This document shows, in pieces, positions 44,537 to 56,524 of a stretch of DNA of 64,000 nt. The position numbers were made by a program, and so were the translations under genes. Below the pieces are notes generated by a model. The model did not search any database, was not told the origin of the DNA, and saw only the letters and a program-made list of their open reading frames with translations. Source of the DNA: Endocalyx cinctus (taxonomy: Eukaryota; Ascomycota; Sordariomycetes; Amphisphaeriales; Apiosporaceae). The stretch is from assembly GCA_001600455.1 (NCBI GenBank), contig BCKC01000006.1:3576114-3640113 (forward strand). Direction: 5' to 3'. Numbering within the stretch: position 1 is the stretch's first letter; each line of letters starts with the position of its first letter.

Positions 44537-45434
44537 ATGACCACCACCAACGTCTTGATCACCGGCGCCAATAGGGGCATTGGCAGAGGCTTCGTTGAGG
44601 CATACCTAGCGAGGCCTCACCACGTCGTTATCGCCGCAACGCGAGACCTTAACAACGAGACGTCCAAGACCCTGTCTCAGATAACCAACATTGGCGAAGG
44701 TAGCCGGCTTATTGTCGTCAAGATCGATGTCGTTTCCCCGACTGACTCTAAGGCCGCTGTCGAGCATCTGATGATCAATGAAGGAATTGGGCACCTCGAC
44801 GTCGTCATCGCTAATGCTGGTGTTGTTTATATCTGGCCTAGTATTGCTGACCTCAAAGTGGAAGACTTAATGGCCCACTTCGAGCCGAACGTCCTCGGAA
44901 TTGTCTATTTGTACCAGGCCACGCGTCAGCTACTACTCAAGTCCGCCAACCCGAAATGGATTACTATTGGTTCTAACGGAGGGATGATCGAGGTAAAAAC
45001 CCCTATTAATCTTCATTTTGATTTATGCCTAGGCTAACTTACCAACCATGTGGTGCTTTTACAGTAAGACATGATGCCAAACGCTCCCAAAAGAGACAGC
45101 TGCTGCTTTACGACTGTGATAATTGTAACTAACCTACGAGTTTAGGGGCCAAGCACCTATTCCCAACGCCGCATACGGGCCAAGCAAGGCAGCCGCTCAC
45201 TGGCTTACCAAGCGTATCAACGCTGAGGAAGAGACTTTCGTCACCCTCGCTGTGCATCCCGGTTGGGCCCAGACAGGCATCGGCAACAGGGGTGCCAACC
45301 TGCTTGGGCTCGAGCAGGCTCCTTTGCCTGTAAAAGACTCGGTAGAAGCCATGTTATCCATAATCGATAAGGCAACTAAGGAAGAGACGGCGGGCAAGCT
45401 TTGGGACTACACTGGAGAAGTATTAACCTGGTAA
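44537..45434 (+). CDS. Short-chain dehydrogenase/reductase (about 254 aa)
   Basis: Classical SDR: cofactor motif TGANRGIGRG at the N-terminus, NAG (VIANAGV), the catalytic Ser region WITIGSNGG and YxxxK in AAYGPSKAAAHWL. The C-terminus has HPGWAQTGIGN. Proposed exons join(44537..44992, 45033..45052, 45146..45434). The first intron (donor after IEG/A position 44,992) and the final exon are clear. The 17-20 nt middle exon (EANLPTM) is required for phase but its donor is weak and could be at 45,050 or 45,053. Resembles norsolorinate-ketoreductase-like fungal enzymes that reduce ketones on polyketides with NADPH. Its place in the cluster suggests a tailoring ketoreductase. Confidence 0.82.
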
Positions 45435-46678
45435 GACGAGCTACCACTTCATGACTACAAAGTATCAGCAGTTTGGTAAAAGCTTTTATACATAAATGGA
45501 AATATACTTAAGTATGACCTGGATGTGGAAAAACTCAACTTCCTGGCAATCAGATATTAGGTCATAAACACATAGTTATTGAAATTCAGCGCTCTTAGTG
45601 CTCCATTAACTATATATATAACGGTGAAATGCGTCAATGTGGAGAATTATATTAGTACAAAGTGAAAATAATCTTACCATAACGGTCCGAGAGATTGCCT
45701 AACCCGTGAAACAAACACCTCAAACCACCGAGTAGGATGTATAAAATCTTGAGCTCCCCTCTTTAAACATAAAAGTGAGTAATTTCTTAAGTCTTAAGTA
45801 AATTCTAATTTTATAGTAATAATTTCTATGATCGCAGTTCTCTTAAACAAAAAGTCCACCACTATGCCAAAATAAAGATGATTAAATTTAACGCGACAGA
45901 AAACTACTACCAAAGTTTGACGTTAATAAGTCAATATTTGTACTTAATGGTTCATCTCCATCATGAGGGTTTGTATCACTAAATAGTAGTCACATGTCAC
46001 AATCTAGGATTGAAGAGACAGCTTGTAATGTAATTATTCCTGTTGGAGAACCTGCTTACTTAAGGGGATTATAATGATTATACAAGCTTCGCATGCAAGA
46101 TATATCATAACCACTTAACCTAGAGGGTAATTAGGAGATAAAAAGACGCAAGTTAAAGAAAGGAAAAAGGATGAAGCGCACGCGGGAACGGGGATTTTGG
46201 AAAACGCCGTGAATTATGTTGTATTGTCTTAGAACCGGGCTAATTAGCAAGGATTACGACAGTTTATTCTGTTAACATCTTTGACTGGCATAGGTATACT
46301 GCCCGCTCATATGGTTGTCTCATCTTGCATGAGAAAATCATACCGGGGTAAGCACGCTGATGCTGCATAATTGCTTACCGTGCATGTGTTTTACACATAT
46401 AGTCACGGTGAGCAAGCATAAGATGGATGAAATAGCATGTAGTTACTAGATAAGGAAACGTCTCATAATATTCACATCGTCTTAATCATGCCACGGAGAT
46501 ATTTGGGTGCATGTAGAAAGGTAGTTATATAACAACAATGGCAATGGATATCGTATAATTGAAGAAATGAAACATCAGTGAGATATGTACTCAAGATAGT
46601 AAGAAAATTCTTCGTCAAGTGCTGCAGAGGAATTTGGAAGATACCTTATTCACTTAGCTAAAGAACGCAATTTCGGAC
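45435..46678. other. Intergenic upstream of P450
   Basis: 1,244 AT-rich bases. A single 10-bp match to the tox-box consensus described for ToxE (ATCTCNCGNA, here on the minus strand at 45,686-45,695) lies about 1 kb before the P450 start; one or two such matches are expected by chance in a window of this size. No gene recognised. Confidence 0.5.
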
Positions 46679-48574
46679 ATGGATAGGTTGCCTCACTACT
46701 TTCCAGCTTCGCTAGTGCTGGGGGGGCTTGCTCTCTTCTTCTTGTATCGACTTGCCCTCCCCCGGCCTATCCCCGGCATCCCTTACAATGAAGCAGCAGT
46801 ACGCAGCATTTTTGGTGATATCCCGACGATGATGTCGCATATATCGCGGAAGGGCGACTTTATCTCTTACATTTCAGAGACGATGTCGGTGCTCGATTCG
46901 CCCCTTGTACAGGTGTTCGTGCGCCCGCTAAGGCCAGTCGGTAACAAGCCCATGCTAGTTTTAGCGGACGCACGGGAGACGCAAGACATACTACTCCGAC
47001 GCACCCGAGAATTCGACAGGTCGCCGAGCATGGGTGACCTGGTGTGGGGGCTAGCGCCAAACCACCACATTCACCGACGCACCGAGGACCCGGCTTTCAA
47101 AGCGCAGCGCAGGCTGATCCAGGACCTCATGACACCCGCTTTCCTCCGCGGCGTCGCCGGGCCCACCATCCATCGCAGCACGCAAGTCATGATCGATTTG
47201 TGGAGGGTGAAAAGTCGAGCTGCCAAGGGCAGGCCATTCGGAGCCGCGCTGGACCTCAGCAATGCCGTCATGGACGCCATAACGGCGTTCGCGTTCGGGG
47301 ACGGTTTCAGGTCGAAACATAGCGCCACTAAACCCGCTCTGGAAGCCCTCGAGGCAGCTCTGCGTGCGGACCCAGATTTCATCTCGCGCGAGAAAGCGAG
47401 CAAGGAGAACCCGGTCCAATTTCCGAGCTCCCATATGGATGACGTCCTTCAAGCCGTGATGGAACTGACAGATACGATCGGCGAACTGCAGGGTAATCCC
47501 CTACCAAAACCGACCTGGATGTATGTGCTACGAAAGCCTCGAATCCGCAAGGCGTGGAGGCTTAAAGAAGCCTGTATCCTTGAGGAGTTGGATTTATCCT
47601 TCAAGCGTGTGGGAAAGGGTGGGGGCAGTGGTTCTAAAGTTGGTTCTGCTGTGGACCACATGGTTCAGCGGGAGATCAATATGGCGGAGAAGCAGAATCG
47701 GACGCCGGATCATCTTTCCAGGATCATAGTCGATGAGGTGGGTCCAATCCTGTTTAATCTCGAAATATCTCTGCTCTCGTTTCTGATTTTTGCTCCTCCA
47801 TTTCCATTACTCTCAACTTCCAAATATACCGTACTAACCTCTCTTTCTCTCTCCCAGATTTTTGGATTCATCTTTGCCGGCCACGAAACAACGAGTACCA
47901 CGCTTAGTTGGGCAGTCAAATTCCTAGCCGATCACCCGGCCGCCCAAACCAGGCTTCGGAAAGAGCTTCAATCGTCGTTTGGAGCCACCAGTCCGTCCTT
48001 TGAAGCCATAAATAATAACCACTTGCCATACCTCGACGCGGTACTAGAGGAGATATTGCGTTGCGCAACCACCGCCTCCGTGGTCGATAGGATCGCCCTG
48101 GTGGATACTGAGATATTGGGACACGAAGTTCCTAAAGGAACTGTTGTAACGTTTTTGACCAGCGGTCCAAGCATGTTGAACAAGGCATTTCCGATCAACG
48201 ACGCAGTACGCAGCGCCAGCAGTCAAGAGAGACTGGAAAAGGACAAATCGTGGGACAATGACGGTATCGCTGCTTTCAAACCCGAAAGGTGGCTAGTTTC
48301 AAAAGTGACCGGTAAACCGGACGTGACTGGTCTCGAATCTGAAGATATCAACTTCGACAGCACCGCTGGCCCCCAGCTAGCTTTTGGTCTGGGTGTTCGA
48401 GGTTGCTTTGGTAAGAAACTCGCGTACCTGCAAATAAAGATTGTTTTGGCACTGGTTATCGCAAACTTTGAATTACTCCCTTGCCCTCAAAGCTTGTCAT
48501 CGTACGAAGCCGAACTGTTCGAGGTGAAAAGGCCCAATCAGAGCTATGTACTGCTAAGTGAGATTGGTTTGTAA
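46679..48574 (+). CDS. Cytochrome P450 monooxygenase (591 aa)
   Basis: Exons join(46679..47737, 47858..48574). The start has an ER anchor (SLVLGGLALFFLYRLAL) followed by the proline-rich hinge PRPIPGIPY. The I-helix is IFGFIFAGHETTSTTLSW, the ExxR motif EEILR, then FKPERW, and the haem loop is FGLGVRGCFGKKL with the proximal Cys at about residue 536. The 120-nt intron is a multiple of three with no stop, so retention would add a hydrophobic 40-residue insert just before the I-helix; GTGGGT and the pyrimidine-rich CTCTCCCAG acceptor support removal. It is a microsomal monooxygenase using electrons from CPR. In this cluster it probably oxidises the polyketide. The CYP family cannot be assigned by eye. 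Confidence 0.9.
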   Translation: MDRLPHYFPASLVLGGLALFFLYRLALPRPIPGIPYNEAAVRSIFGDIPTMMSHISRKGDFISYISETMSVLDSPLVQVFVRPLRPVGNKPMLVLADARETQDILLRRTREFDRSPSMGDLVWGLAPNHHIHRRTEDPAFKAQRRLIQDLMTPAFLRGVAGPTIHRSTQVMIDLWRVKSRAAKGRPFGAALDLSNAVMDAITAFAFGDGFRSKHSATKPALEALEAALRADPDFISREKASKENPVQFPSSHMDDVLQAVMELTDTIGELQGNPLPKPTWMYVLRKPRIRKAWRLKEACILEELDLSFKRVGKGGGSGSKVGSAVDHMVQREINMAEKQNRTPDHLSRIIVDEVGPILFNLEISLLSFLIFAPPFPLLSTSKYTVLTSLSLSQIFGFIFAGHETTSTTLSWAVKFLADHPAAQTRLRKELQSSFGATSPSFEAINNNHLPYLDAVLEEILRCATTASVVDRIALVDTEILGHEVPKGTVVTFLTSGPSMLNKAFPINDAVRSASSQERLEKDKSWDNDGIAAFKPERWLVSKVTGKPDVTGLESEDINFDSTAGPQLAFGLGVRGCFGKKLAYLQIKIVLALVIANFELLPCPQSLSSYEAELFEVKRPNQSYVLLSEIGL

Positions 48575-48996
48575 TAGTTAGCCAGCTCATAGGAAGAATT
48601 TATATTACATTACTTCTCAGTACCCCAGTGTGGAGAATGAAATATCAGATTTTCGTCATTAATAGCTTGTGTCTGCATGATTTTCGTAAGGGCATCCGAT
48701 ATTTGGTCATCTTTTATTAACTAGCTTATGACATTGGTCAGAAGTTTATCTTCAGTCCCTACCTAACACTTAATAGATCTCATTCCATATAATACGTGGC
48801 AAGTATCATCTGATAAAGAAGAAAGTGGACTAATAATAAGTTAACTAGACGCGACACCGCCAAAAAAAAAAACATGAGTATGTACATAGAAAACAACACT
48901 AATAATAATACATAGCCGTGTCTTGTGTAGAATCCATCAAATTTAAACCACCCTTTGATCCCCTGTAACAGTCACTAGTTGGAAATTGTATTTTCC
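48575..48996. other. Intergenic spacer between convergent P450 and BBE genes
   Basis: 422 AT-rich bases containing 3' regions of both genes. Nothing recognised. Confidence 0.6.
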
Positions 48997-50899
48997 TCAC
49001 TCAGCTCGACACAGTCTTCCATCTGACGCTACAGACCAATAGTCACTTCCCACAACTCCGGGTCCGTACAGTAGGACATTCGAGTCATATTTCTTTTTAA
49101 CATCTAGGAGTCTGTTGTAGTTGGTGCCATAGAAATCCTGCTTCCAATATTCTAGGTCCAGGGTGCCCTCGTTAACATAGATGCCGCTGTCCGGCATCAA
49201 ACGGCGCAGAGTATCTTGGCCGGCGAGCACTCCGGAATTCAATGTGTCTAGAAGCTCGAGAGAGGCGGCCGGATCCCAGAGAACCGTAATACCAAGGGAG
49301 TATACCATACTTCGCCACGCCGGTAGGACAGAATTGTCGAGACCAGTATGGGATACGGACAGGTCAGCAGCGTTGCCGCCGATGGTAAATTCACCCTCCT
49401 GACTGCTTACTATGCCTCGTAAGGCTTCGATGAGCTGTTGACGCTGATCTTCCGATGTAACGGTGGATAACGGAACAAACCGGCCACCGATAAGAGTGTT
49501 GGTCGGAAAGTTCCCGTAAGGCAGGTCGGCTGTTGAAGATGTGAAGTAGTCGTAATAGGTCGGCTCGTAGACCACATCTTTTGCGTACTCCACCCCAAGT
49601 TGATCTAATTGAGCTATCAGGGGCGCCAGATTGTCCGGTATCACCGTATCGTTGCCGTTAGGCACTCTAAGCAACACTAGCATCGTCTGTGCCGAAATGG
49701 TAAAGGTACTGCTAAAACCGGGGATGCTGTTCCACTTTGGCAACATGACGTGCCAGGCGTCGACGGCCGCCCAGTATGCATCGTCGTTGGTGTTGTTAAA
49801 AGTCAATGAAGCGCCGGCAACAGGGCCATCAGGATGCGCCCGAGTTGTCTGCGATAAGACAACAGCGTACGCGCTGCCACCGCCACCGTTAAGGGCCCAG
49901 AAAAGGTCGGAATTCTCCGTTGGCGATGCTACCAGATATCCTTTGTCTGGTGTTACCACTTCAAACTCAAGTGTATTATCGGCTGCTAGGCCATAAAGCC
50001 CCATTAGAGGACCGTGACCACCTCCGCTAACGTAACCGCCGGCAAGCCCGACTGTCGGGCACAGGCCGCCCGTCACTCTCAGGTTGTGCGATGCGGCGGC
50101 TGCATAGACCTCGTATGCCTGTACTCCAGCACCGAGGCGAAATGCGGGCCCCGTGTAGCTGTCGCCAGTGTAGTTCAGAAATGATATCGACTTGAGATTA
50201 TGCATCCATAGAGATAGGGAGCCCTTTCCGTTGGAGCGTCCGAGATAGTCATGACCCGTATTTTTGACAACGAGTCGAATATTACTTTCCTCAGCAAACT
50301 TGAGTCCAGCAATAACGTCCTCGGCACTGCTTACGTCAATGGCGTAATTCGGGAGGTTGCCCATTGTGCACGCTGAGCTGTCCTGGATGACACTAGAGTT
50401 TGCAAAGGGCGTGCATGAATTATTGAGAAATAACGGGGACATGACTTCTACCGGATTTGGAAAACTGAATTTGCATCATAATATTAGAATCAAACCTATT
50501 CTTCCTGCTAAGTTTTGGACATGACTAATTGATAAGAAGAGGGGAGAAAAAGGAGGTGAGAGGGGGGTAGGGAGGGAGGAGAGTAACGCACTATGTTTCC
50601 TCCTTGGTCCAAACACTTCGAAGCATTGTGCATTCTTCGGCACTAGCCGCAGTACCATAACAAACCTTGGCGATTGGGCTACCGGCGATAAGCCGCCCGT
50701 TTACTGACTGGTTCAATTTCTGCCATTGTTGCTCCGAGGGCCAGTTCGTGTCCTCTGGTAAGTAATGGCAACTTGGCGCCGTATTCGCTCGAGACAGAAT
50801 ATTAGGGGAAGATATAGCCACCCTTGCGCTAACGAGTGTCGTAAAGATGACTAGGGCAGCTATTTGCCTCCATAAGGCCGCGGTAATAGAAATAGGCAT
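48997..50899 (-). CDS. Secreted BBE-like FAD-linked oxidase (591 aa)
   Basis: Exons complement(join(48997..50464, 50592..50899)); the intron joins KEETY to FPNPVEVMSPLF. A signal peptide is visible (WRQIAALVIFTTLVSARVA). The FAD domain carries both residues expected for bicovalent flavin attachment: His in KNTGHDYLGRS (about residue 174) and Cys in GGLCPTVGLAGG (about residue 238), followed by SGGGHGPLMGLYGLAADN. The berberine-bridge C-terminus (NEGTLDLEYWKQDFYG, NYNRLLDVKKKYD) is complete. The enzyme oxidises alcohols or forms C-C/C-O bonds, producing H2O2, in the secretory pathway or outside the cell. Several N-glycosylation sequons agree with export. Such oxidases are recurrent late-stage enzymes in fungal clusters; the substrate is unknown. 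Confidence 0.92.
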
Positions 50900-52976
50900 G
50901 ATATAGTACTAGAATATTACCAGCCAAAGATGTCATACAATGGGATTAAGTTCACGACAATCATTTTTACCATGGTGACTGGAAATGATTGCTTTAATAG
51001 TTACGGTGCACCCAAATTCACAAATGCTATGTTGCTATATAAAGATTCATCTCTTCCTGGCTAGATCGGATAAACTCACGTTTTCTTTCATCGTTCCACC
51101 CTTTTCCTTGAACACTGCCTCCTCTAATCTCCCCTGGGGGTCAGCCAAAGGATTAGCCTCATATATTACGAGAGAAGATTTTAAGGGCTATTTAGGAAGG
51201 ATGCCAAAGTCCGAAGCCTCTTACAGGGGTACTGATAAAAGGAACGTGATTTTGTTTTATTCCTTGACCGTCCGAGTATCAAGGGATTAATTCCAATTAG
51301 CATACGACGAAAGGCTGACTATATAATCAAGATGATTCAGCTACATCTATAGACGATAGGTTGTTGGTTCTTTTTAATCACATGAATGAGTAACTTCACA
51401 TAGCACGTAAGGGGGCGCTGAGCGTGTGTCTTTGGTAATCTCTCAGCTATCAGAGATCAAGAAGTCTAAAGTCAAGTGGATCAGTGTTAACGATCAATGT
51501 TGAGTCTAGAAACGACAGCACGCACGTGTCCCAAATAAAAATAGACCTTCTTTTAAAGGCCCTTATACTGAATCGGGACAAAAATAGAGGTGTGTGGAAC
51601 AATGTATGACAGCTAAGATGGGGCCCAATTGTAATGTACGATATACGAACAAGGGAAAAGTGTATATAAAAGAACGAAGTGTATTAAAAGTAATGAATGT
51701 ATAGATCTGACTATGTAAAAACTATGAAGGAAAAGAAGATAATCCGATCAAAGTAAATCCCCGAAAAGAAACGTGGAAAAACTATTTATACCCCTTTTCT
51801 AAAAGGTATTAAACTTGAAGAATTCCACTGTTAATGGCACCATCCCTGATTCAATACTTGCAACGTAGCGATACCCATTTGACCTAATAATACTATCGCG
51901 ATAGCTTCGTCCCCGTCCTCGGGCTCTCTAGGAACGTAGCGCCCACATCCAATCCCCTCCCCTACCTAGTCCTTGCTCTTACCTCCTTGCGCTAATTATT
52001 TAAGCCACAACCTGATATTGTTAATGGTGCAAAAAGGCATTTGACCAGCGAAGTTTTTGAGTCAAGCCCGACGTATGTAAGTATAATGAATCGAGATAAT
52101 AAGCTTAGGTGAGATATCAGCTTAGGCGATATAGAGGCTTAGGTGAGATACGTAGGATAAAAAAAAAAAAAAAAAAAACCCTATTATTTTTTTCTGCCGT
52201 ATTTGCTGAAGCACGTCATATGCGCGAACATTATGTATACTAGTTATAGGAGTGTCGAGGAATTTAAGTCTCTCGATAAGTAGCGCCGCTCCCCTGCCTT
52301 AACTCCGAAGTTACATATATGGAGCAATATTTTTCTTTATATATAAATCGTACCATAGACAAACAATAATGGTGAGAACCTCAAGCGATTACGCGGTAAG
52401 ACCGGGGAATGGATCGTGACCCTAGTCTCGCGGTGCCAGGGAAACTATTGATGGAATCTCGCTTTCGTTATCGTATCAGTGCGGAAGGAATGCATGTACC
52501 ATTTGGCAGCGAATCAAGGCGACTTGGACCGTAAGCGTTACACGAGCGGGTGGGACTCTGAGACTTAATCAAGCCGAGACGTGCCAACGGCTCAAAACAA
52601 AGCATTAATGGCCGCCTGCCGCTAAGGGCCGCGCCGTACACTAGATTCCTGTTTGCTAGCAGTCCTGTTGCGCGTCTGATTGTAGAAGCCACAGCTCGTT
52701 ATCGGACATCTTGACCTTTTATTTGATGCATGTTGGAGCTCCCTTGCGGGTCAGAAGGACAAAAGCAATGGTTTTATTCAATTTTCTTGTACCAGCTCGT
52801 TAACTTAACCCTGCAATAGTCCCTTAAATTACCCCATTGCTTTTTATAGATCACGTGTCGCTTCTTTATCGACTACCTATCTTCCAATCAGTTCTGCTTA
52901 CTTACCTGTTTTATACATTGGTTGCACTCGGCTGGGTTCAAGGAGCTAGCACTCTAGCTGAGCACTTCTCTTCAAC
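50900..52976. other. Intergenic, upstream of BBE oxidase and bANK regulator
   Basis: About 2.1 kb. Contains short GCTTAGGYGAKATA repeats at 52,103-52,152, an A18 run at about 52,160-52,178 and a GC-richer island at 52,380-52,700 with a 74-codon minus-strand frame of no recognisable family. No gene could be supported. Confidence 0.5.
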
Positions 52977-53916
52977 ATGGCACCAAATATTGATAATGCC
53001 GCCGTTGAACGTCGCCGTATCCAAAACCGCATGTCGCAACGCAGATATCGCCGTGAGTGTAACACCAAGCCAGTGGTGTTAGACAGAGGCGATGGCCCCG
53101 AAGTACTAATGTTGCTGTTTAGGGAGACAGATACAAATACCGGAGGTTAATTTTGACCTGGCAATTCTGGAGCAAAATCAAAACCCAGCTCACCACGCTG
53201 AAAGCTTCATACTTTCACCATTACAGGACTCCTCTGAAACATGCAGCGGTATCAAGCTCACATGTGATGATGACTCAGTAGTTCAAGGAGGAGACCAGGT
53301 TTGGAATGACTTAGATTTGATTGACACCACGTTCGGACTATGCGTAAACGAAAATAGTGATGGCGCGGAGTCGGGGATTCCAATTGCAAGCGGCTGCACG
53401 TCGACTTCTTGGACAAGTCCCCTCCACCTTGCGACCCAAAACAGAAAAAGCAACAGCTCTATCATTCACATGTTACTTGCTCACGGCGCAAACCTTAATG
53501 AGGTTGACGGCCGCGGTCTTTCTCCTCTATCATACGCCGTGATGGCAGGCAACCTGGATACCGCTCGTCTCTTACTTTCACGAGGAGCCAAGATTTTACC
53601 AGAGTCTTGCGGACGGTCTCCTTTACACCTAGCGGTGTTATACAGGCAAGAAGCCATGCTGCGTTTGCTGCTCGAACATTGCCCCCTTGTCAGCCCCTCT
53701 TTAATCAACGAGACTCACGATGATTCCGGCATGACCCCCTTACACGTTGCCATACGGGAAGACTTCACGGAAGGCGTCGGGCTTTTACTGCTCCACGGTG
53801 CAGACCCGTGTTTGAAAGTTGTAGACCGCCGGGAAGCCGTTGGCCTCGGCTCGGCAGGCTCGGAGCACGCAGGTAAATGGGAAAAGTTCCTTGCCAGAGT
53901 CAGGATAGTCAAGTAA
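52977..53916 (+). CDS. bANK transcription factor (basic region plus ankyrin repeats), ToxE-like, 289 aa
   Basis: Exons join(52977..53052, 53123..53916). A 70-nt intron splits the basic region; spliced it reads AVERRRIQNRMSQRRYRRR (about residues 9-27), a bZIP-type DNA-binding basic region. No leucine heptads follow. Instead, after a 90-residue acidic/polar linker there are about four ankyrin repeats: TSPLHLATQ, LSPLSYAVMAGN, RSPLHLAVLYRQ and MTPLHVAIRED, each followed by a helix such as LLLSRGA or LLLHGAD. This architecture defines the bANK class, best known from ToxE of the HC-toxin locus of Cochliobolus carbonum and related cluster activators. It is a likely second regulator of this cluster. 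The protein is shorter than ToxE. Family call is firm; the role here is inferred from position. Confidence 0.9.
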
Positions 53917-55199
53917 TCTCCGTCATAAAGCAGCCAAAGTAGATTAGATTTACAGAAGAGTTACCCATTGCTCTAAACGTATGGCTCAGAGGCAGGTGGC
54001 GTAACATTCAAAAGTTGCGCCCTACTCATTGAGATACCGGAGAGTTGCCCATTAGCAGCTTACATGATATTCACCTGCGATCAATACCTCAACGTAACAT
54101 AGCTATCTTAGTTTCTAGGTTTTCTGGGACATTGATTTATGAATAGAAATGCATGGACTCTTGAATCAAAGTTCTTTCTCGCGCATTAGAAGCAATTAAA
54201 CCGAGTTCACTAAATATTTACGTGCGTAACTAACAAACGCTTTCCATAAGGAACAAAAGCCACCAGTTCTCCTTATCCAACAGCGAATCAAAATTGTCCC
54301 ATTATTTCCAAAATTTCTCCTTAAGGCAAACTTGTACCCCTCTTATAGCATCACCTCTTATCGTCGTATTAGGTAATTGACTTCACCCTCGGTATGTGAA
54401 TACATGTAAGCCTCTAGTAAAGCAAAAGTCCCATACGACCTGATAGGCTATAACGGCTTATGTAGTCTCCACTTATGCCCGAGTTTACGAAGGATCTTCT
54501 ACACGCCTCTACACGTACGGAACCATCTTTAAAAACCCCTGTGGTTTTTTTATCTTATTTGTTTTGTGTAGCACAGTAAAAATTGTAAACTTAGGACGTT
54601 TTGTGGGCTACAAGCTTACCTCTCGTCTTATCTTTTATGTGTAACACAGTATAAATTATAAACTCAGGATGTTCTGTGAGCTGCAAGCTTACTCCTAATT
54701 TCAGAAGCTTGTACTGTGTTGTATACGTATGCATAGAGATTACCTACATAGAGGCTAGTTCTAGACATGATCTTGTTGGTTTCCTTACCTTGCATATTAG
54801 GATGAAGGTTGGTTCCAGAACATCTGCGGGCAGTAATCATAGTACATAGTATGCATCATGAGAGTTGAATTCTTATCGTCAGATATGACGCCCACCGCCG
54901 TCTTCTCGTATCATAATCCTGCATAGGCCTTTTGCAACTCTGGGTGAGACTACAGGAATCAAAGCTGATAAAATATCATCTTGCTTAATCAGTAAGCACA
55001 TATACGTATAGTATAGCTGAGATAGACACCTAGTTAGGTATGTAAATAATAAGGTATCTAATGTGAAGGCATTTATTGAAGATTAGCTTCACGAGTACTA
55101 TAGGTAATATATTTCGTTTCGTCTTCACATGATTATGTTCAAGAACATTTAATTCTTATCACCCTTGAGTTGCACAGCCCACATTACTAAACTCACACG
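53917..55199. other. Intergenic with a 73-bp tandem duplication
   Basis: About 1.3 kb before the acyltransferase gene. Apart from the tandem repeat at 54,553-54,698 no structure or gene recognised. Confidence 0.55.
54553..54698. repeat. Diverged 73-bp tandem duplication
   Basis: Copy 1 (54,553-54,625) and copy 2 (54,626-54,698) align without gaps. Shared anchors at exactly 73-bp offset include CACAGTA, TAAAC and CAAGCTTAC. Most mismatches are C/T or G/A transitions. Confidence 0.8.
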
Positions 55200-56524
55200 A
55201 TGGTTGCCAGGGCGATCGGATCTTTGGTGGTCTGCCACTCGGTGACGCTCGGCTCGGTAATCTGGGCCCTTGCCTTTACTCCGACCAACTCGTTTTACCG
55301 AGTTGCCTTAGTACCCTTCCTTGCAGTTATCGCCGTCTACCTTATTCCTCTCAACGTTGCGCAATTTCCCCATGAAGTCATATCCAATCTCATGAATATG
55401 CACACCGTCGGTCTGGTCTTCCAAATCGTCGATTTCGGTCTCATCGGTGGGTGGAGCTGGCCCGCGCGCGGGCCAGCGTCCACCCGCGGTGGACAGCGAA
55501 ACGCAGACCTCGGCATCACCGAGAGGAAAAAGCTGGATCCCCGCCCCGAAACTCTGCCATCCCGGCTTGAGTGGGGACTCTTTGCAGCGACGGCTTGGCG
55601 CGCTCCGGATACGATTTGGGAGGTTAAGGGCATACCACGTGTTCGGCGGGACCCAGGCCTAGTTCATTTCCTGGCTCTCAATTTACTCAAGTTTGTCGTC
55701 TCCCTGCTCGTCATCGACGCACTATCGACGATCGGCGGCGAGCCACCCAATCTTGAGGAGAGTGCTGTCATTTTCGAATGGAACAAAGTTCGATTCCTGT
55801 CCCGCTTACATGAAGTAACGCTACACGAGGCCATATCAAGAGCTGTAATAATGTTTTTATGCTGGGTGACGACTTATTATTCGATCCAGGCATTTTATTG
55901 CGTCTCAGCCATACTTGGCGTTGCTTCAGGTCTAACGAGTATCAGCTCTTGGCCTCCCATGTTCGGATCGATAAGGGAAATGTACACAGTGCGTAATTTT
56001 TGGGGGTGAGTTATCATTTCACTGGTTTGGTTATTACCCACCGAAATTCCAAAAGTACTGACGAGATTGCTCCCTAAAACAGCACATTTTGGCACCAAGC
56101 ACTCCGCCAAAAGCTCGGCGGTCCAGCTTACTACACGACGTACTCGCTACTTAGGCTCAGAAAAGGCGGCATCGTAGGTAGATACCTCAACACCTTCCTG
56201 GTGTTTTCGTTATCAGGAATCTACCACCTCGCCGCCCAGGAGCATGGGCACGGTATCCGGTGGGCATACACCGGTACCTTACGCTTTTTCTGCACCCAGA
56301 CGCTGGGTATCATGCTCGAGGATGCCGTACAAGCGATATTACGCCGCTCAATAAGTTACAAGCCAAGCCGTTCAACCACAGCTATTGGATATCTATGGGT
56401 AGTGGTTTGGCTATACTGGTCATCGGCCGCCTGGTTTTATCCTCAGCTGCAGGTGGCTTCCGAGAAGGGAAAGCTTTTGCCTTTTAGCGTGGCGGAGCCA
56501 TTGCTTCGTTTAGCGTTCAAATAA
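55200..56524 (+). CDS. Wax-synthase-like membrane-bound O-acyltransferase (415 aa)
   Basis: Exons join(55200..56005, 56083..56524). The splice creates RNFWGTFWHQALRQKLGG, the signature of the wax-synthase domain (usually RSFWGRxWHQ). Further on is LVFSLSGIYHLAAQE, with the conserved catalytic His. Several hydrophobic helices are present (for example FLAVIAVYLIPL, LALNLLKFVVSLLVI, AFYCVSAILGVASGL). Enzymes of this type transfer acyl groups, often acetyl, from CoA to hydroxyls of terpenoids and polyketides in fungal clusters, acting in the ER membrane. A late O-acylation step fits the context. The first exon contains an unusual palindrome-rich stretch (GCCCGCGCGCGGGCC, about 55,460). Confidence 0.87.

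Noticed and set aside
45686..45695. Match to the ToxE tox-box consensus upstream of the P450
   Set aside because: The consensus has only eight fixed bases, so about two matches are expected by chance in 64 kb on both strands; no second site was seen in other cluster promoters.
52468..52692. 74-codon minus-strand frame in a GC-richer island
   Set aside because: No recognisable domain, no supporting splice structure, no neighbour logic; could be a decayed exon but not supportable.
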